36,910 nt of DNA from Candidatus Krumholzibacteriia bacterium (GTDB taxonomy: Bacteria > Krumholzibacteriota > Krumholzibacteriia > LZORAL124-64-63), in contig JADGDU010000009.1 in assembly GCA_016744705.1 (NCBI GenBank), positions 1 to 36,910 of the forward strand. The letters run 5' to 3'. Below are positions 35,321 to 36,910 of this stretch, in pieces. The notes beneath the pieces are model-generated. The model made no database searches, was not told the origin of the DNA, and was given only the letters and a program-made list of their open reading frames with translations. Each line of letters starts with the position of its first letter. The stretch's first letter is position 1. Both the position numbers and the translations under genes were made by a program.

Positions 35321-35373
35321 GCAGAGGTTTACTCTGGGCTCAATATGGTTTAAAAACTAAAAGGGATGAAATT

Positions 35374-36777
35374 TTGACCGGTTTTATTGCAACAACGCCG
35401 CTATTGATACTGATGGGAGTTCTGCTCTTATTTGTCATTGCCGGTTTGTTACGCAGCCGCAGGGGAATGAAAGAAGAATTAAGAAAATCCGAAGAAAAGT
35501 CTAACCGTCTGGTCCTTCAATTGGCCCAAGCCCAGCGTTTTGAAGCCGTGGGGGTCATGGCCGGCAGCATCGTCCACAATCTCAACAATCTCATGTCCGT
35601 TATCCTCGGGCATACCCGGATGATAGCCCATGATCTGCCTTCAGATGCCACTGTTCAAAAAGATCTGCAACAAGTCATCAAAGCCGGACATATGGCTGCC
35701 GATTTGCTCAATGAAATCAGCGATTTCAACCGCCAGGCCGAACAGGCCCTCAAGCCCACGGAATTGGCGTCGTTACTCCGCGACACCTTAAAGTTTTTGC
35801 GGGATATTCTGCCCACAAGCATCACCATCAAAGAAGATATCCCCATGCGCTGCGAACCGGTGATGGCCTCCACCACCGGCGTCCAGCAAGTTCTCATGAA
35901 TCTGATCAGCAACTCCGTCCAGGCCATGGGTAAGTCTCCTGGGTTAATCGAGGTTACTCTCAGCACTAGCGTCATCGAAAAATGGCATCACGCCAGCCCC
36001 CAGGATCTGGCGCCCGGTAATTATCTGAAATTGACAGTCCGGGACAATGGCCAGGGTATGGATAAAGAGTCCTTGGATCGTATCATTGAAGCCTATTTCG
36101 AATCACCTCCCGATACCACCAGATTAGGGTTGGGCCTCAATACTGTTTTCCGCATTTTAGGCGAGCATGATGGCGTCACGATCCCCACCAGCCAGGCGGG
36201 AAAAGGCACCTCTTTTGATATCTATTTCCCCAAAATTGCCTGGCAGGTAGTGAATGGAAACATTGCCAAGACTCCCGATGCAGACATCGTGAAACCTGAA
36301 GGCGAACTCTCCGAAACTCCGAGCCTGCACCTTCTGCCTCATACCAAATTTATAACCCCGCCTGCTGCCACAGCCCAGCCACCGGGGGAAGAATTGGCCA
36401 CAGTCTTACTGGTGGATGATGAAGAGATGGTAGCCCGGGTTACTACCATCGGATTACAGAAACTTGGTTACCGTGTGGTCAAACACACTGACAGCCGCCA
36501 GGCTCTGGCCGACTTTGTGGAAACACCTTCCCTTTTTGATGTGGTCATCACTGATCAAATCATGCCCCACATGTCGGGCGTGCGCCTCGCCCGGAAAATC
36601 CATGAAATTCGGCCCGACATCCCCGTCATCCTGATGACTGGTTTCCGGGATTCTTTTAATGAACAACAAGCTCTTGATGCCGGCATTTCCCAAATTGTTT
36701 TGAAGCCCACCAGCCACCGGGATCTGGCCGAATTGATTGAGAAAGTTCGTCTCCGCGAATTTGAAGGCCACTCCTGA
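35374..36777 (+). CDS. Membrane-tethered NtrB-like histidine kinase with C-terminal receiver
   Basis: The start is TTG with AAGGGA seven bases upstream. One membrane helix (residues about 5-27) anchors the protein; no periplasmic sensor follows. The phosphoacceptor region is VMAGSIVHNLNNLMSVILGH with His68, the HDFNN-like box of NtrB/PleC-type kinases. The ATP-binding domain has VLMNLISNSVQAM and VRDNGQGMD, but its G2 region reads TTRLGLGLNT where GTGLGL is usual. The receiver (about 341-460) has Asp394 (ITDQIMP) and LKPTS. I infer kinase plus built-in phosphate sink or relay. The missing periplasmic sensor suggests a cytoplasmic input or partner. A three-codon frame ATGAAATTTTGA overlaps the start. 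Confidence 0.9.
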   Translation: MTGFIATTPLLILMGVLLLFVIAGLLRSRRGMKEELRKSEEKSNRLVLQLAQAQRFEAVGVMAGSIVHNLNNLMSVILGHTRMIAHDLPSDATVQKDLQQVIKAGHMAADLLNEISDFNRQAEQALKPTELASLLRDTLKFLRDILPTSITIKEDIPMRCEPVMASTTGVQQVLMNLISNSVQAMGKSPGLIEVTLSTSVIEKWHHASPQDLAPGNYLKLTVRDNGQGMDKESLDRIIEAYFESPPDTTRLGLGLNTVFRILGEHDGVTIPTSQAGKGTSFDIYFPKIAWQVVNGNIAKTPDADIVKPEGELSETPSLHLLPHTKFITPPAATAQPPGEELATVLLVDDEEMVARVTTIGLQKLGYRVVKHTDSRQALADFVETPSLFDVVITDQIMPHMSGVRLARKIHEIRPDIPVILMTGFRDSFNEQQALDAGISQIVLKPTSHRDLAELIEKVRLREFEGHS

Positions 36778-36803
36778 TAATTCTTTCTGCGAAGTTTCGC
36801 AGG

Positions 36804-36832
36804 TTGACGGAAAATCTCCCACACGATATTCT
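36804..36832 (+). promoter_or_regulatory. Sigma-70 promoter of the gene at the window edge
   Basis: TTGACG (36804-36809), 17-base spacer, TATTCT (36827-36832). A small hairpin CTGCGA/TCGCAG (36787-36802) precedes it and may end the kinase transcript. Confidence 0.65.
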
Positions 36833-36903
36833 ACCCGAAATTGATTGGCCGTTTGTTATCAAACTGGCAATTCTCAGTTATCTACCCCCAAACGAGGCTC
36901 ACC

Positions 36904-36910
36904 ATGGCAA
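36904..36910 (+). CDS. Start of a further gene, truncated by the window
   Basis: ATGGCAA at the edge, with GAGG (36893-36896) about seven bases upstream and a good promoter about 75 bases upstream. Only two codons are visible, so nothing can be said about function. Confidence 0.4.

Overview
The window looks like chromosome from a motile, didermic bacterium of moderate GC content with long runs of co-oriented genes. Evidence for this is lipoproteins with lipoboxes, flagellin behind a sigma-28-type promoter, an NtrC-type sigma-54 activator, large hybrid kinases, and a ferredoxin-linked 2-oxoacid oxidoreductase that suggests anaerobic or facultative metabolism. A secreted five-bladed-propeller hydrolase with a C-terminal FlgD-like/sorting-type Ig domain, a temptin-like secreted protein and an OB-fold secreted protein are common in the FCB-superphylum and Krumholzibacteria/Eisenbacteria-like lineages. 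I infer a lineage of that kind, but no rRNA is present to confirm it. I see no phage, IS element, CRISPR array or defence island; most genes are housekeeping or signalling.

Layout. 1-1278 (minus): a TPR protein translationally coupled to a truncated lipoprotein gene. 1329-5067 (plus): a GH32/GH43-like exported protein and an HDOD-SpoIIE phosphatase whose start codon lies in a hairpin. 5228-6364 (plus): four-domain S1 protein, ending at a bidirectional terminator shared with the minus-strand pair nadA-cysteine desulfurase (6418-8553). 8859-12121 (plus): a beta-propeller lipoprotein and an exported M3 peptidase. 12193-13032 (minus): short flagellin with a near-consensus sigma-28 promoter. 13316-13391 (minus): tRNA-Lys(TTT) with its own strong promoter, then purA and a temptin-like protein carrying a c-type haem motif.

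15425-21970 (minus): a proteostasis block read in the order tRNA-Leu(TAG), tig, clpP, clpX, lon, engB, apparently begun by a consensus promoter in front of the tRNA. 22077-27989: an NtrC-family regulator diverging from a large hybrid histidine kinase (probably starting at a rare ATT codon) and a coupled receiver-HD-GYP protein. 27991-33301 (minus): a metabolic block read as ferredoxin, KorA, fused KorB-KorC, terminator, alanine dehydrogenase, CoA-transferase. Together they could take alanine to pyruvate (or another 2-oxoacid) to acyl-CoA plus reduced ferredoxin, with CoA-transfer at the end. 33465-34247 (minus): a crotonase-family enzyme with its own promoter and terminator. 34547-36910 (plus): a secreted OB-fold protein, a second hybrid kinase and the start of a further gene.

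No convincing unknown multi-gene system was found. The most unusual items are the ATT start, the KorB-KorC fusion in its alanine/CoA-transferase context, the haem-motif temptin protein, the HDOD-SpoIIE gene with an occluded start, the exported oligoendopeptidase F, and the promoter nested in an inverted repeat ahead of tRNA-Lys.
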